A stretch of DNA of 13,512 nucleotides, taken from positions 1 to 13,512 of the forward strand of contig JAFGXK010000048.1 in assembly GCA_016936695.1 (NCBI GenBank), given 5' to 3'. This DNA comes from Bacteroidales bacterium. Its GTDB lineage: Bacteria > Bacteroidota > Bacteroidia > Bacteroidales > VadinHA17. The notes under the pieces were generated by a model that was given only the letters and a program-made list of their open reading frames with translations, was not told the origin of the DNA and searched no databases. A program made the position numbers and the translations under genes. Positions within the stretch are counted from its first letter, which is position 1; every line of letters starts with the position of its first letter. Shown here piece after piece: positions 12,935-13,512 of the stretch.

Positions 12935-13512
12935 ATGTCAATTGTAGTACAGGGTGTTACAAAGCTATATGGCAGTCAGAAAGCCCTCGATAATGTTTCG
13001 TTTGAGATAAAGACAGGCGAGATCGTCGGATTTCTCGGTCCCAATGGTGCGGGCAAGTCGACCATGATGAAGATCATCACCGGCTTCATGCCTCCTACAT
13101 CGGGAAAGGTGTTTGTAAACGGCTTTGATACAGCCGGAGGGTCGCTCGAGATCAAGAAGAGGATCGGCTATCTGCCCGAAAACAATCCTCTCTATCCCGA
13201 GATGTATGTAAGGGAATACCTTCAGTTTGCTGCCTCGCTGTACAAATCAGTACTGCCCGTAAAGGATCAGATTGACAACATCATAAAGATAACCGGACTG
13301 GAGCCGGAGCAAAAAAAGAAAATAGGTTCACTCTCTAAAGGCTACCGTCAGAGAGTTGGTCTGGCACAGGCTCTTATTCATAATCCCGATGTGCTGATAC
13401 TCGACGAAGCCACCACCGGTCTCGATCCGAACCAGATAGTTGAGATAAGGAATCTCATCCGTGATGCCGGGCAGGAAAAGACAGTGATGCTGTCAACCCA
13501 TATTATGCAGGA
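12935..13512 (+). CDS. gldA: GldA-type ABC transporter ATP-binding protein (partial, 3' end outside window)
   Basis: The frame opens at the ATG at 12935 and runs without a stop to the window edge: 192 codons of an expected 300 or so. Seen: Walker A GPNGAGKST (35-43), a Q-loop region reading YLPENNPLYPEMYVREYL (79-96), the signature LSKGYRQR (133-140), Walker B LILDE (154-158), GLDPNQ (162-167) and the H-loop histidine H189. The Q-loop segment and the GLDPNQ form are characteristic of GldA, the ATPase that works with GldF and GldG in gliding motility in some Bacteroidota. Non-gliding members carry it too, probably for an export function. The position after Walker B is alanine (DEATTGLD) where proline is usual. 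Membrane partners would lie beyond the right edge. Confidence 0.88.
   Translation, partial: MSIVVQGVTKLYGSQKALDNVSFEIKTGEIVGFLGPNGAGKSTMMKIITGFMPPTSGKVFVNGFDTAGGSLEIKKRIGYLPENNPLYPEMYVREYLQFAASLYKSVLPVKDQIDNIIKITGLEPEQKKKIGSLSKGYRQRVGLAQALIHNPDVLILDEATTGLDPNQIVEIRNLIRDAGQEKTVMLSTHIMQ

Overview
The window reads as chromosomal housekeeping sequence from a member of the Bacteroidota, probably an environmental Bacteroidales-like lineage. This rests on four things: a GldA-type ABC ATPase, a DUF4296-type lipoprotein, the asnS-rpoN-membrane protein gene order, and promoters of the Bacteroidota type. A TAnnTTTG -7 element, exact or with one mismatch, lies a short distance upstream of all seven apparent transcription units. 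There are no rRNA or tRNA genes, insertion sequences, phage genes or CRISPR arrays.

Left end (1-105): a divergent promoter region. On the minus strand the first eight codons of a gene run off the edge; they match the start of tryptophanyl-tRNA synthetase (trpS). On the plus strand a tight operon begins with rbfA. It continues with a SAM-dependent methyltransferase, a LolC/LolE-type permease, a DUF4296-like lipoprotein and an amidohydrolase (106-4443). Gaps are 3 to 9 bases, and the last junction is an ATGA overlap. The theme is ribosome maturation followed by envelope and lipoprotein functions.

Middle (4444-6459): a short gap holds five tandem copies of an 8-base unit and then a good -7 element. 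This leads into a two-gene unit of a radical SAM protein and a GT-B glycosyltransferase-like protein that starts with TTG. The second gene overlaps, tail to tail, a minus-strand operon that reads asnS, rpoN (sigma-54), PAP2-like membrane protein (10000 down to 6448).

Right part (10001-13512): a 217-base divergent promoter region separates asnS from a two-domain universal stress protein. That gene overlaps by 23 bases, tail to tail, with a minus-strand sodium:solute symporter that has an unusual extra loop before its last membrane segment. A 208-base region then holds back-to-back promoters and a GC-rich inverted repeat. The start of gldA, cut by the window edge, follows.

I see no clear new multi-gene system. 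The observations most worth following are the extra domain in the symporter, the octamer tandem repeat, the near-identical initially transcribed sequences of trpS and asnS, the methyltransferase inside the rbfA-permease operon, and the uncharacterised radical SAM/glycosyltransferase pair.
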